Assembly: GCA_021372355.1 (NCBI GenBank)
Contig: JAJFUQ010000005.1
Location: 79,825-143,824, forward strand
DNA length: 64,000 nucleotides
Direction of reading: 5' to 3'
Source of the DNA: Nocardiaceae bacterium
Lineage (GTDB): Bacteria; Actinomycetota; Actinomycetes; Mycobacteriales; Mycobacteriaceae
The notes under the pieces were generated by a model. It searched no databases. It was not told where the DNA came from and saw only the letters and a program-made list of their open reading frames with translations. The number at the start of each line of letters is the position of its first letter. Position 1 is the first letter of the stretch. Made by a program: the position numbers and the translations under genes. This document shows positions 51,789 to 61,800 of the stretch, piece after piece.

Positions 51789-52280
51789 ATGTCCGATTGC
51801 GTTATGTCCCAGCATCCGCCCTACCTCTTCATCAGTGGTCCGGGCGAGCCACGCGAGCGCACGATCCTCGACCTGGCCCACGAAGCCGGGCGGACGGCCG
51901 GCGAGCTTGGGTGGTTCGTTCTGACCGGCGGACTCGGCGGTGTCATGGCCGCGGCGGCGTCCGGTGTCGAGTCCGTCGGCGGAACCGCGATTGCGTTGCT
52001 TCCGGGCCGGGATCGCACCGTGGCCTCACGGGGACATTCGGTCGCCCTCCCGACCGGACTCGGCGAGATGCGGAATTCGCTTCTCGTCCGGTGCGCCGAT
52101 GCCGTTCTCGCGATCGGTGAATCGTGGGGAACTCTGTCGGAGATCGCCCTGGCCGCTCGTACCGGCGTTCCGGTGGTCGGGATCGGCGTCACTCCCCCGT
52201 CGTTCGCCGGTCCCGAGTTGATCCTCGCCGCCGACGTCTCGACCGCATTCAAGCGACTACGTGCTTCAATCGCTCTATGA
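51789..52280 (+). CDS. LOG-family-like (TIGR00725) protein
   Basis: A 163-residue Rossmann-like protein: SGPGEPRERTILDLAHEAG, VLTGGLGGVMAAAASG with the GG-x-GG-x-M element, MRNSLLVRCADAVLAIGESWGTLSEIALA. This is the pattern of the TIGR00725/LOG group, related to cytokinin-activating and lysine-decarboxylase-like nucleotide hydrolases, whose role in bacteria is mostly unknown. ATG 51789 (after TAGGTCAGCCG) is used; an in-frame ATG lies at 51804. Coupled to the next gene by ATGA. Confidence 0.8.
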   Translation: MSDCVMSQHPPYLFISGPGEPRERTILDLAHEAGRTAGELGWFVLTGGLGGVMAAAASGVESVGGTAIALLPGRDRTVASRGHSVALPTGLGEMRNSLLVRCADAVLAIGESWGTLSEIALAARTGVPVVGIGVTPPSFAGPELILAADVSTAFKRLRASIAL

Positions 52281-53173
52281 CGGCGCCACTTTCGCCCGTT
52301 CCGGAACCACCGGTCGATCGGCCGGCCGTTCTCGGGAATCAGGTCAGTGGTTTCTTCGACCCCAATCATGTGGACTCCCCACCGGAGTTTCTCCTGTCGC
52401 GGATCGTGTCCGATCTCGGCGTCGAGGAGTTCCGTCTCCTCCGCCCGATCGGATATTGGGACGCGCACGAGCGCGGCATCATCGTGCCCGCCGATCTCGA
52501 CACCTTCCGGACGGACTTCACTTCAGTTCCGGCGCTGTTCACGTGGCTCATTCCGAAGTCGGGCAAGCACTTGCCGGCCGCACTCATCCACGACGGCCTC
52601 GTCCCCGACTACCCGAACGAACCACCGACCTATAAGCACGGGAACGGACCGATCGACCGGGAGACCGCCGACCGAATCTTCCGTGACGCCTTGCGTGACC
52701 TCGGGGTGAGCGGCGTCCGGCGTTGGCTCATGTGGACGGGCGCATCCCTGGGGACGCTGGGCAATGGGAAGAGTTGGAGACTTCGTCTCCTGGTCTACGG
52801 CTGGATAGGTGCGATCTCGCTGCTCGGTATCGCCGCGACGATCGACCTGCTTCCGGGCCAGGAACTGCTTCCCTGGATGGTCGGCCCGTTCTGGCTCCAG
52901 GTTCTCTTCGGCGCGGTGGCGGCCACGGTGATTCCCTTTGTGTTCAGTTTCGTGGTCTGGGGTCGACGCTGGCGAGTTGGTGCGATTTCTGGTGTGGCCC
53001 TTGCACTTCTGCTGCACGTGACGATCGCGCTCGTCGTGGTCTCCAACATCTTCCTGGCGGTCGAGGCGGCTTTCGACCACCGCCTTCGAGACGCCATTCG
53101 ACCGTCCGTGATTGCAGTCGCGGTCGTCACATCCTGTGTTCTCGCTGGTTGGTGGGCGCTCTACGCCGGATAA
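52277..53173 (+). CDS. DUF1353 domain membrane protein
   Basis: A 298-residue protein beginning at ATG 52277 (overlaps the previous stop). Residues about 60-175 match DUF1353 (LDTFRTDFTSVPALFTWLIPKSGKHLPAALIHD, RIFRDALRDLGV). Four hydrophobic segments follow (LVYGWIGAISLLGIAATIDLL, VLFGAVAATVIPFVFSFVVWG, GVALALLLHVTIALVVVSNIFL, SVIAVAVVTSCVLAGWW). A soluble domain fused to a membrane tail; function unknown. Confidence 0.82.
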   Translation: MTAPLSPVPEPPVDRPAVLGNQVSGFFDPNHVDSPPEFLLSRIVSDLGVEEFRLLRPIGYWDAHERGIIVPADLDTFRTDFTSVPALFTWLIPKSGKHLPAALIHDGLVPDYPNEPPTYKHGNGPIDRETADRIFRDALRDLGVSGVRRWLMWTGASLGTLGNGKSWRLRLLVYGWIGAISLLGIAATIDLLPGQELLPWMVGPFWLQVLFGAVAATVIPFVFSFVVWGRRWRVGAISGVALALLLHVTIALVVVSNIFLAVEAAFDHRLRDAIRPSVIAVAVVTSCVLAGWWALYAG

Positions 53174-53182
53174 CGTGGCCCC

Positions 53183-53593
53183 ATGACAACGACGTTTAGG
53201 GCCACCATTGACATGCGGTGGACCGACTGTGATCTGCTCGGCCACGTCAACAACGCGAAGTTCATCGAGTTCGCGCAAGACGCCCGGATTCGGTTCTTTG
53301 CGGAATCGTCGACCATCGAGTGGGGACGTCAGTACAGCCTCGTTGTCCGGCATATGGATGTCGACTACGAGCGTCCGTTGTTCCTCGCGTCGAGCCCGGT
53401 CCTCGTCGACGTCTCGGTCCTGAACATCGGAAATACGTCGTTCACCATCCGGCACGACATCTGCGACAAAGACGGCAACCGGGCCGCACGAGTCGACGCC
53501 GTCCTCGTCGGATTCGACAACAAGACGAACTCGAAACTGCAGCTCACGGACGAGATTCGAGAGCTGTTGGCGAAGTACCTGATCGAAGGCTGA
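53183..53593 (+). CDS. hotdog-fold acyl-CoA thioesterase (4HBT type)
   Basis: A 136-residue thioesterase. The signature RWTDCDLLGHVNNAKFIEFAQDAR carries the catalytic Asp of the 4-hydroxybenzoyl-CoA thioesterase group. Start ATG 53183. It hydrolyses an unknown acyl-CoA. The last 50 bases overlap the 3' end of the opposite-strand membrane protein gene, an unusual antisense overlap. Confidence 0.88.
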   Translation: MTTTFRATIDMRWTDCDLLGHVNNAKFIEFAQDARIRFFAESSTIEWGRQYSLVVRHMDVDYERPLFLASSPVLVDVSVLNIGNTSFTIRHDICDKDGNRAARVDAVLVGFDNKTNSKLQLTDEIRELLAKYLIEG

Positions 53594-54194
53594 CCTTCCG
53601 GTCCACGAAGGCCGCGCACGCGGCGAGAAGCGTCATCGCAGACGCGGCCACGACACAGAAGATGATCGCCGCCGCAAATCCGGTCTCGGGCACGTCGATG
53701 AACGGGTACGGATACCACCCGCTGAACGCACCGTTCACGAAGGTGAACACGACCCAGACGACCGGGAGGATCGCGAACGCGGCAACGTCCGAGAATTGAG
53801 CGCGACCGCGCGGGCCGAAGACGATCCAGCCGGTCAGCGCCAGAATCGGAACGATGTCGTGCTGCAGATGATCGCCGACATTCGCGAGTCCATGCAGGTC
53901 GCCGAGCGGCCGAAGCATCACGAAGTTCACTGTGCCGATGACCACGGGCAGCACGACCGAATCGAGGCGCAGCGCTCGCCAGACCGGTGTGTTTCGGTCA
54001 GCCCCGATGGTGATCGTCAACGCCATGACGCCCGCGATGAGAACCGTCCAGGTCGTCAAATACGTGAAGAAGTGGAAAATTCGGTCGGCGCGAGAGTCGT
54101 CGGGGGCTGTGTCACCACGCCACATCACGACGAATTGCACCGACAAAGCGATCAACGCCGCCGCTGCGGTCACCCCGTGCCAAACCCTGCCCAT
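53544..54194 (-). CDS. Pr6Pr-like membrane protein
   Basis: A 216-residue protein with six predicted spans, in the style of Pr6Pr (FAR-17a/AIG1-like) family: RIFHFFTYLTTWTVLIAGVMAL near the start, NFVMLRP, LQHDIVPILALTGWIVFGPRG, VVFTFVNGAFSGWYPYPFID. Start ATG 54194 follows AGGAAGATAGACCC; a more upstream GTG/ATG is possible. Function unknown. Its coding end overlaps the thioesterase gene. Confidence 0.75.
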   Translation of the reverse strand: MGRVWHGVTAAAALIALSVQFVVMWRGDTAPDDSRADRIFHFFTYLTTWTVLIAGVMALTITIGADRNTPVWRALRLDSVVLPVVIGTVNFVMLRPLGDLHGLANVGDHLQHDIVPILALTGWIVFGPRGRAQFSDVAAFAILPVVWVVFTFVNGAFSGWYPYPFIDVPETGFAAAIIFCVVAASAMTLLAACAAFVDRKVSLRSGTSPTALESRP

Positions 54195-54252
54195 GGGTCT
54201 ATCTTCCTGTTGGACCGCCACTCTCGCCTCTTGGTGCGGTTAGCCTCACATT

Positions 54253-55077
54253 GTGGGTGCCCAGCAGTTCGACGACATCGTCAGCGAGTTGTACTCGATC
54301 GACCCTGCCGACTTCATCCCACTGCGCACCGAGCGGATCAAAGAGGCGAAGAAGGCCGGCGACAAGGACCTCGCCACCGAAATCGGGAAGCTGCGGAAGC
54401 CGACGCTCGTCGCGTGGGCGGTTAATCTCGCGTCCCGCAAACTGAAAACCGAACTCGCCGGACTTCTGCAACTCGGCGACGCGCTGCGTGACGCGCAGCG
54501 GCACCTCTCCGGTCCACAGCTCAAGAAGCTGACCGCCCAGCGTCAGCAGGTGGTCGGCGCGCTGGCGAAACGCGTGGCTGACCTCGCGGCCGAAAACGGC
54601 CACCCGCTGAACGAGACCGCGATCCGCGAGGTCGGTGAATCGCTGAATGCGGCGCTCGCGGACTCGGACGTGGCCGAGAAGGTGCGCTCCGGGACGCTCG
54701 TCGCCGCCGCAACCTACAGCGGATTCGGGCCGGCCGGGCTGTCGTCGGTCAAGGAGCCGGCGACCACGAAGGCTGAGACGCCCGAGCCGGACAACAAAGC
54801 GGCGAAGGCCGAACTCGAGGCCGCCCGCGCGGAGTTGAAGAAGCGTCAATCGGAGGCCGAAGCGGCGAAGTCTGCGGTTGTCGATGCGCGAAACCGCCTC
54901 GGTGAGATTGATGAACGGATCTCGCAACTACGCGATGAACTCGATCGCGCAGAGCAGGAGCGTCAGTTCGCGCGCAGTGCCGAGCGATCGGCGGAGGACT
55001 CCCGCCGATCGGCCGACCGTGCCGTACACGAAGCGGAACTTCGCGTCGAGGATGCCGAAGATGCGGTGGCCGGTTAG
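54253..55077 (+). CDS. uncharacterised protein with C-terminal coiled coil
   Basis: A 274-residue soluble protein. The N-terminal half (residues 1-150) is helical with SELYSIDPADFIPLRTERIKEAKKAGDKDLA, and the last 100 residues form an Ala/Glu/Arg-rich coiled coil (for example LEAARAELKKRQSEAEAAKSAVVDAR). No catalytic motif or known domain. Start GTG 54253. It may be a structural or DNA/RNA-associated protein; the evidence is only composition. Confidence 0.6.
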   Translation: MGAQQFDDIVSELYSIDPADFIPLRTERIKEAKKAGDKDLATEIGKLRKPTLVAWAVNLASRKLKTELAGLLQLGDALRDAQRHLSGPQLKKLTAQRQQVVGALAKRVADLAAENGHPLNETAIREVGESLNAALADSDVAEKVRSGTLVAAATYSGFGPAGLSSVKEPATTKAETPEPDNKAAKAELEAARAELKKRQSEAEAAKSAVVDARNRLGEIDERISQLRDELDRAEQERQFARSAERSAEDSRRSADRAVHEAELRVEDAEDAVAG

Positions 55078-55096
55078 AGCCTTCGTTCGATTTCGC

Positions 55097-56110
55097 TTAC
55101 GCGGACGTCGACCTGATGGTGGATACGACCGCCTTGTCGACCACCAATCGACGGGCGTCCTTCGACCGCTTCTGAGCCGCGCGTTTGAGTGCCCGTTCGA
55201 TAGTCGCACCCTGCTCGTAGGCGCGAATGACCCGCGGATCGACGTATGAGCCCTTGGCGATGGCAGGCGTGTTCCCGAGCAACTGCGCAACTTCTTCCAT
55301 CACCCGCCGCTGCACCGATTGCATTCCTCGCTTTGACGTCGGTCGATCCTGTTCCGCGAATGTCGCCGCCGCCATCACCGTCCCGTGCCAGGTACGAAAA
55401 TCCTTCGCCGTACACGTACAGCCGGTGAGTTCGTGGATTCGCTCGTTGATGTCATCGGCATGCAACTCCCGGAACTGGTCACCGTCGCGGTACACCAGGA
55501 GTCGCTCGGAGGTCGACGGACTGCGCTTGAGCGATCGGATCGCCGCTGCCAGCAGATGATCGCTGATTTCCGAGCGATGCTGGATGCCACCTTTGGCGGT
55601 GAAATCGAACCGAATCCGGTCTCCGGAGACGCGGACGTGTGACCGGAGAAGGGTGGCGACGCCGTGGGTTCCGTTCTCCTCCGCGTACGTTTCCCCGCCC
55701 ACCCGGAAGACTCCACGGTCGAGAAGATCGATCGCGACAGCCTCCACACGCCTCTTTGTCAGGCCACGCAGTGCGAGGTCCTGCCGGACCTGCGCGCGCA
55801 GGTCGGGTAGTGCTGCGGCGAGTTCGAGCATGCGGTCGAACTTCTCCTCGTCGCGATCATTGCGCCATTGCTCGTGGTAGATGTACTGCCGCCGACCGGC
55901 CGCGTCGACACCGACGGCCTGAATGTGTCCGTTCGGGCGCTCGCAAATCCACACATTTCGCCAGGCCGGCGGAATCACGAGTTGTGCGATTCGCTCGAGC
56001 AGCTCAGGGTCAGTGACCTTACAGCCGTCGCTGTCGACGTACGAAAATCCTCGTCCGCGCCTGATTCGTTTGAGTCCTGGCCCATTCGGGTTCACTCGCC
56101 GTAGCCGCAT
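55097..56110 (-). CDS. type IB DNA topoisomerase (poxvirus-like)
   Basis: A 337-residue enzyme. It opens with RRVNPNGPGLKRIRRGRGFSYVD, has DRMLELAAALPDLR, and later TAKDFRTWHGTVMAA with a catalytic Arg/His region and NTPAIAKGSYVDPRV, where Tyr of GSYVDP is the active-site nucleophile. Bacterial type IB enzymes of this size are related to the vaccinia topoisomerase. It relaxes supercoils without ATP. Start ATG 56110; convergent with the coiled-coil gene. Confidence 0.92.
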   Translation of the reverse strand: MRLRRVNPNGPGLKRIRRGRGFSYVDSDGCKVTDPELLERIAQLVIPPAWRNVWICERPNGHIQAVGVDAAGRRQYIYHEQWRNDRDEEKFDRMLELAAALPDLRAQVRQDLALRGLTKRRVEAVAIDLLDRGVFRVGGETYAEENGTHGVATLLRSHVRVSGDRIRFDFTAKGGIQHRSEISDHLLAAAIRSLKRSPSTSERLLVYRDGDQFRELHADDINERIHELTGCTCTAKDFRTWHGTVMAAATFAEQDRPTSKRGMQSVQRRVMEEVAQLLGNTPAIAKGSYVDPRVIRAYEQGATIERALKRAAQKRSKDARRLVVDKAVVSTIRSTSA

Positions 56111-56143
56111 CTCCGGGCACCTCCCGGATGATGAGTACCCGTT

Positions 56144-56533
56144 TCAGCACTCTGTGGTGATCTCGTCCGTCTTCAGGACGAACAGATTCGCGTCACCCTC
56201 GCCGATGAGTTCGCCCGGCGCAGGTTCTTGCCGGACGACCGTCCAGTGCCGGTCCAGGACTTGGTGACGGCCTTGCCCGGAGGCATCGCTCGAACGCGAG
56301 TAGAAGACACCGGCGCGCTGGATCTCGTCCTGTGCATCCTGGAGGTTCATACATACGACGTTCGGCATGGGAACCTTCTTCGGCGCTGCTTCCGGTCCCT
56401 CGGATGCGGTTGCGGGGACGGTGACGATCACTGTCTTCACAGAGGTCGTCACCGCCGGACCACCGCCGCCGTTCGCGCCGCAACCAACCGCCCACACCGC
56501 CGCGAAAATACCAATCGCCACAGTCCTTTTCAT
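56144..56533 (-). CDS. PASTA-domain lipoprotein
   Basis: A 129-residue lipoprotein with signal MKRTVAIGIFAAVWAVGC (lipobox AVGC) followed by a Gly/Thr-rich linker and one PASTA-like module (VPMPNVVCMNLQDAQDEIQRAG...VVRQEPAPGELI). PASTA modules bind cell-wall fragments in PknB and penicillin-binding proteins; here the module stands on its own. Start ATG 56533 follows AGGGG. Outside the cell membrane; role unknown. Confidence 0.82.
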   Translation of the reverse strand: MKRTVAIGIFAAVWAVGCGANGGGGPAVTTSVKTVIVTVPATASEGPEAAPKKVPMPNVVCMNLQDAQDEIQRAGVFYSRSSDASGQGRHQVLDRHWTVVRQEPAPGELIGEGDANLFVLKTDEITTEC

Positions 56534-56622
56534 CCATACCCCTGACTGGAGAGTAGGCCGGTCGACGTGGTGAAATGGCAATATTCCGGACTAGTCCAAC
56601 GTTCGTCGGACACCATGGGCAG

Positions 56623-57393
56623 ATGATCGACTTTTCCTTGCGGGCATGTAGCCGGCACGGTCACGCGACATTCGCACCGGACGAACCCGAGCTGCGGGAA
56701 CGTCTCCATGTCACGACGGTGGCAGGCGAGGCATGGCGCTGCCTGCGGTGCGAGACTTTCGTCGTCGGGCCACCGCGAGGCAGCGGCCCGGCGAGTACCG
56801 CACCGGAGGTTCCACGCGGGAAATTGCTCCGCGATCTGGCGATCATGAGGATTCTGTCGGTCGAGCGCGGCGTCCGCGGATTGGTCATCGTGCTGATCGG
56901 CATCGGGGTCATCCGGATTCGCGGTTCACACGAACAACTGCAGGACGCGTTCAATCGAGAGCTGCCGCTGATCCGTCCCATCGCCGAGCAACTCGGGTGG
57001 GACATGGATACGTCGAAGGTCGTGCACTTCTTCATCAAGGCGTTCAGCATGTCTGCGGAGACCCTGCTGCTCATCGCGGTGGGGCTGTTCATTTATGCCG
57101 GAATCCTCATGGTCGAGGCGATCGGCCTGTGGTTGGCGAAGCGCTGGGGCGAGTACTTCGCCGTGGTCGCCACGAGCGTGTTCATCCCCCTCGAGATCTA
57201 CGAGCTCAGCGAACGGCTGACCCTCTTCCGCATCGTGGTCTTTGCTCTCAACATCGCGGCGGTGGTCTGGCTGGTGTGGTCGAAGCGGCTGTTCGGCGTC
57301 AACGGCGGGGCTCCGGCTTATCACGCTGAACACGCGGCCGAGAGTCTCCTGACGGTCGAACATGCCGCGGCTCGAGAGGCTGCCCAAGCCTGA
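56623..57393 (+). CDS. DUF2127 membrane protein
   Basis: A 256-residue protein. An N-terminal cytosolic part carries Cys pairs (ACSRHGHATF and CLRCETF, zinc-ribbon-like) and is followed by four hydrophobic segments (RGLVIVLIGIGVIRI, SAETLLLIAVGLFIYAGILMVEAIGLW, YFAVVATSVFIPLEIYELSE, VFALNIAAVVWLVWSKR). The membrane part resembles DUF2127. Start ATG 56623. Function unknown. Confidence 0.8.
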   Translation: MIDFSLRACSRHGHATFAPDEPELRERLHVTTVAGEAWRCLRCETFVVGPPRGSGPASTAPEVPRGKLLRDLAIMRILSVERGVRGLVIVLIGIGVIRIRGSHEQLQDAFNRELPLIRPIAEQLGWDMDTSKVVHFFIKAFSMSAETLLLIAVGLFIYAGILMVEAIGLWLAKRWGEYFAVVATSVFIPLEIYELSERLTLFRIVVFALNIAAVVWLVWSKRLFGVNGGAPAYHAEHAAESLLTVEHAAAREAAQA

Positions 57394-57395
57394 CG

Positions 57396-57415
57396 GTGTG
57401 AGTGCCTTCTCACAC
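57396..57415 (+). terminator. small hairpin between DUF2127 and DUF2252 genes
   Basis: GTGTGAG (57396-57402) pairs with CTCACAC (57409-57415) around a 6-base loop, just after the DUF2127 stop. There is no strong T-run. It overlaps GTG 57402, an alternative upstream start of the next gene, which argues against that start. Confidence 0.5.
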
Positions 57416-57476
57416 GCGCGGAGAAGGCGGCAAAGCGCCCACTACTCTCCAGAGAGGACCCTTGGAGAGGACTGAC

Positions 57477-58832
57477 TTGGCTCGGACAGATCTGCGAACC
57501 TTCGCGAAGGCAGCTGAGGTCTACGACCGCGGCCGCGCCCTGCGTGAGGTCACGCCGACGGACGCACATGACCATGCCGCAACGAGCAGCGTTCGGCCGT
57601 CGGTTGCAGATTTCATGCGTACGTCGAACGAAGGTCGACTCGAGCACTTGATCGACCTCCGCGTCAGCCGCATGGCGTCTTCGCCGTTCGCCTTCTTCCG
57701 CGGCTCGGCCGGCCTCATGGCCGCCGACCTCGCCGGTACCCCGACCAACGGCGTCGATGCACAACTGTGCGGTGATGCGCATGCCGCCAATTTCGGGCTC
57801 TATGGTTCGCCCCACGGCGAGATCGTCATGGACATCAACGACTTCGATGAGACGCTCGTCGGTCCGTGGGAGTGGGATATCAAACGCCTCGCGGCGAGCC
57901 TCGTGCTTGCCGGACGAGAGGGAGACGTGCCCGAGAAGACTCAGCGGAAGGCCACGGAAGACGCTGTGCGGTCGTACCGGCGAACGATGAATCAGCTTGC
58001 GGAACAACCGTTTCTGCGTTCTTGGGCGGCACTTCCCGATGCGTCGGTCGTCGAAGCGGCGGAGGCCGATGCCCTCATCGACGACTTCAATGACGCCGCA
58101 GAGAAGGCCCGCCTCAATACGAGCGATCGCGTCGTCGCGAAGTCCGTACGACACCTCGAAGATCATGAGGCCGGCATCAGCGGCCATCGGTTCATCGAAG
58201 ATCCACCGATCCTCACGCACCTCGGAGCGGACGAACGCGAGTCCGTCATCACCGGACTCGAGGACTACGTCGACTCGCTGCCGGTCTCGCGCCAGGCACT
58301 GCTCAAGCGGTTCGCCGTCCAGGACGTGGCGTTTCGAATCGTGGGGACGGGAAGCGTCGGAATCCGCAGCTACATCGCACTTCTCCATGGCAACCGCGAC
58401 GAGGTTCTCGTCCTGCAGTTGAAACAGGCTCGACCGTCAGCGCTCGCCCCCTATCTTCCGGCGTCCAAGCACAAGCACGAAGGAAAGCGCATCGTGCTCG
58501 GTGCGCGGGTCGTCCAGTCGGCACCGGACATTCTCCTCGGCTGGACCACGATCGACGGGTTGCCATTCATGGTTCGCCAGTTCCGCAACATGAAGGGCGA
58601 CATCGATCCGACGGCGCTGTCGAAGGGCCACCTCGATGACTACGGGCGCCTCGCCGGCTCTCTCTTGGCCCGTGCCCACACCCGCACACTCGACCCTCGC
58701 CTGCTCGCGGGCTATTTCGACGACGACAAAGACCTGCATAACGCCATCGGCGAATACGCGATTCGCTATGCCGACCAGGTCGAAATGGATCACGCGGAGT
58801 TGGTGGAGATGGTGGGCCGCGACGAGGCCTGA
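57477..58832 (+). CDS. DUF2252 family protein
   Basis: A 451-residue protein of DUF2252, a group distantly related to protein-kinase-like and aminoglycoside phosphotransferase-like folds. Landmarks are SPFAFFRGSAGLMAADL, CGDAHAANFGLY, and MDINDFDETLVGPWEWDIKRLAAS, with later LARAHTRT. The most likely start is TTG 57477, seven bases after GGAGAGG; TTG 57462 and GTG 57402 are also in frame. Substrate and role unknown. The stop is 3 bases from the convergent giant helicase gene. Confidence 0.82.
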   Translation: MARTDLRTFAKAAEVYDRGRALREVTPTDAHDHAATSSVRPSVADFMRTSNEGRLEHLIDLRVSRMASSPFAFFRGSAGLMAADLAGTPTNGVDAQLCGDAHAANFGLYGSPHGEIVMDINDFDETLVGPWEWDIKRLAASLVLAGREGDVPEKTQRKATEDAVRSYRRTMNQLAEQPFLRSWAALPDASVVEAAEADALIDDFNDAAEKARLNTSDRVVAKSVRHLEDHEAGISGHRFIEDPPILTHLGADERESVITGLEDYVDSLPVSRQALLKRFAVQDVAFRIVGTGSVGIRSYIALLHGNRDEVLVLQLKQARPSALAPYLPASKHKHEGKRIVLGARVVQSAPDILLGWTTIDGLPFMVRQFRNMKGDIDPTALSKGHLDDYGRLAGSLLARAHTRTLDPRLLAGYFDDDKDLHNAIGEYAIRYADQVEMDHAELVEMVGRDEA

Positions 58833-58835
58833 GCC

Positions 58836-61800
58836 TCACGGCTCCAGTATCAACCCCTCGCGATCCACGATGACGCCCTCACGCTCGGCGGCCATGATGA
58901 CTCCCTCGAGCCGCGGCCGAACCTTCGAGGCCAAGCGCGTCCCCTCGAACGCCTTCGCGGTCTCGCGGAGCGCATCCTCCCGGCTGAGCCCATGTGCCGA
59001 CCGAACGGCTGCGACCAGCGCATTCCGTAACTCGTGGTACGGCACCTCGAGGATGTCGCGCTTGCCCGTCCGGTAATCGAGGTATTCCGCGGGATCCATC
59101 GCAGCCGGCCACGCGACGAACTCATTGTTCGGGGCCTTCTTGAGCAGACCGGGCGGGAAGTGGTTCCGAATCTGCAACCAGCGACCTTCGCGGACACGTC
59201 CGAGGTCGAAGCGCGAGGCCACGACCTTGATCAGGCGGTCGGCCATGATCGGCCCTTCTTCTTCGACGACTTTCACCGCCTCGGCCGCGACCATGGCCGG
59301 GATCTCGAGGCCTGCCGGGTCGTATCGAGGACGATCGTCGGCGGGAACGAACGCGTTCGAGACGACGGCCTCTTCTCGCACCAGAACTGGCGCCGACTCC
59401 TCGACGACCTCGGGCTCGGCGGCAATCATGGCGTCGGCAGTAACCATCGCGGGTGCCGCGCCCGATGATGCGGCCTCCCGCACCGCGTCGACCACGGAGT
59501 CGCTGTCCCGCACCCAGGTCGGCAGCCAGATCCGGACGACCTGGGGCCATCCCATCGCTCCGGTCAGGACGGCCGACGGCAAACTCTCCCGGTCCCCCAC
59601 CGTCGCGCGCTGCGCCCACTCGGGACCGTCGAGCAGCACCGCGATCCACGGCTTGTCTCCCGAGCGGACGGCGAGGTCGACCGTGAAGTCGGAAAGTCCG
59701 ACCCTGGTCGCCACTTCGAGACCGGCCGACCGTAAACGGTCAGCGATCTCCTCGAGATGGCGGTCAAGCGTTGATGGTCTCCGAAGTCCCACGTGCGCAA
59801 CGCCATTCCGCGCCAATAACAGGTAGTCCTTCAGATCCGCGAGACCCCTCGACGACGACCCGCCCAGGTCCAACTCGTGCGGATCGAACGAACTGAAGAT
59901 CGCGACCTGCCGCTTCGCCCGGGTGACGGCAACGTTCAGTCGCCGCTCACCGCCCGCTCGCGTCAGTGGACCCCAATTCAGTGGCACGCGACCCTTCGAA
60001 TCCTTCGAGAACGCGAGGGTGAACAGGATGATGTCCCGCTCGTCACCCTGCACGTTCTCCAGGTTCTTCACGAACAATGGTTCGTCTTCACGTTCCAACG
60101 CGTCCCGGACTCGCGAGTCACCGTCAGCTTCGAGCATGTCCAGCACCAGCGTCTGCTGCTGGCTGTTGAACGTCACGACGCCGATGCTGTACCCCGGGTC
60201 TTCGTCGAGAATCCGATGGATCTCCTCGACCACGGCTTTGGCTTCCGAGCGATTGACACGTGCAGCCCCGCGTCCGCCGCCTTCCCATTCGCCGTCGACC
60301 CGGACGAGGCGGAGGCCCTGCCCGCCGACATCAGGCGGCATCGGGAAGCTCGAGAGCCGACCGTCGTAGTAGTACTGGTTCGAGAACGCGATGAGCGACT
60401 CGTCGCGGCTGCGGTAATGCCACGAGAGCAGTCGAGAGGGAAAGCCCGACTCGACTGCCTCGGACAGCACCGACTCGAGGTCGACGGGAACCGGCAGTCC
60501 GTCGTCGGCCTCCATCTCCTCTTCCTCGTCGGTTGAGGTCGCTGAGAACATCGAGGTCGGCGGCATCTGCTTCGAGTCGCCGACGATCACGACGGCCTTT
60601 CCGCGGCCCATCGCGCAGATCGCCTGTGGAACTCGGATCTGCGAGGCCTCGTCGAAGACGACGAGATCGAACTCCATCTCCGCCGGCAAGAACCGCGCGA
60701 CCGACGCCGGACTCATCAGGAAACACGGGGTGACCTGCGGAATGATGTCCGGGAATCGGTGCAGCAGTTGCCGAATACTCAGCCCGCCACGGCGCCGCCC
60801 GAGTTGCTGCCGTAGGTCACCGATCCGCCCGCGCGAGCCTCGGGAATCGAACGTCCGGCGGTGAACGAGCCGCGCCGGAAGCTCCGTGACCATCCGTCGC
60901 CGAACATCGAGGCCGGTCTTGATGAATCGATCGATCTGATGCCCACGCTCAGCGTCGTCGAAGCCGGCCAGGCCAGTCGAATCGAGTCGCTCCGAAAGCA
61001 CTGCTTTGGCGATACCGAGTCGAACCTCTCGCTCGAGATCGCCGCCTTTGAGCTCGCCCGATCGAACCGGTTCTTCCAACCCACGCAGCCCCACCCGCTT
61101 CGCATTCTCCAATCCAGACCGCACCCGGCCCCAGCGCCGCAGACGCACGAAAGCTGCGCCCGCACCGTCCGCATTCCACGACGAGATGTCTTCGTCGATC
61201 GCCGGCAGCAGATATCGATCTTGCAGCCAGAACTCGACGTCTGCTGGTTGAGAAGCAAGCGCGGACAACAGCTCTCGCCATGCAGCCGCGAACGCACTCA
61301 GTGCGGGCGCCGACCCGAGTGCCTGCGGAGACCGCAGCCGCAGGATGTCTGCGGTCGCCGAATCGCTTGCGCCGCTCGATACCCGATGGAGCGACGCCGA
61401 GGCTCGAAGCCCGGCGACCTGGGCGTGGACGTACCGCGCCTCCAGCCGATCGAGGGGGTTCCAACCGGGGAGCACCTGCACTCCGGGCAGCTGCGCGACC
61501 TCTTGGTTGAGCTGCGCAATACCTTGACGGATTCCGACAAGTTCACGAAGCACTGACGTCAGCTGGTCCAGTGGGAACTGCGGCGGGCCGTCGATGAAGG
61601 CCTGCACCTCGGCGAGGATCGCGAGCCGACGCTTCTTCTTCCCAAGCAGCCGTCCGTCCGTCTCCTCGGACCAGCGAAGCAGGGCGTCGAGGTTGACGCC
61701 GAGCACCTCGGGAGAGAAGTTGCGCAGGACTGGCGTGAAGTGCGATGTGAATTGTTCGACTCGGCGCACGGTGTGGTCGGCAGCCTGCTCCCACTGGGGC

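Noticed and set aside
57402..57476. Upstream GTG start for the DUF2252 gene
   Set aside because: It lies inside a hairpin and has no ribosome site, while TTG 57477 has GGAGAGG at ideal spacing.
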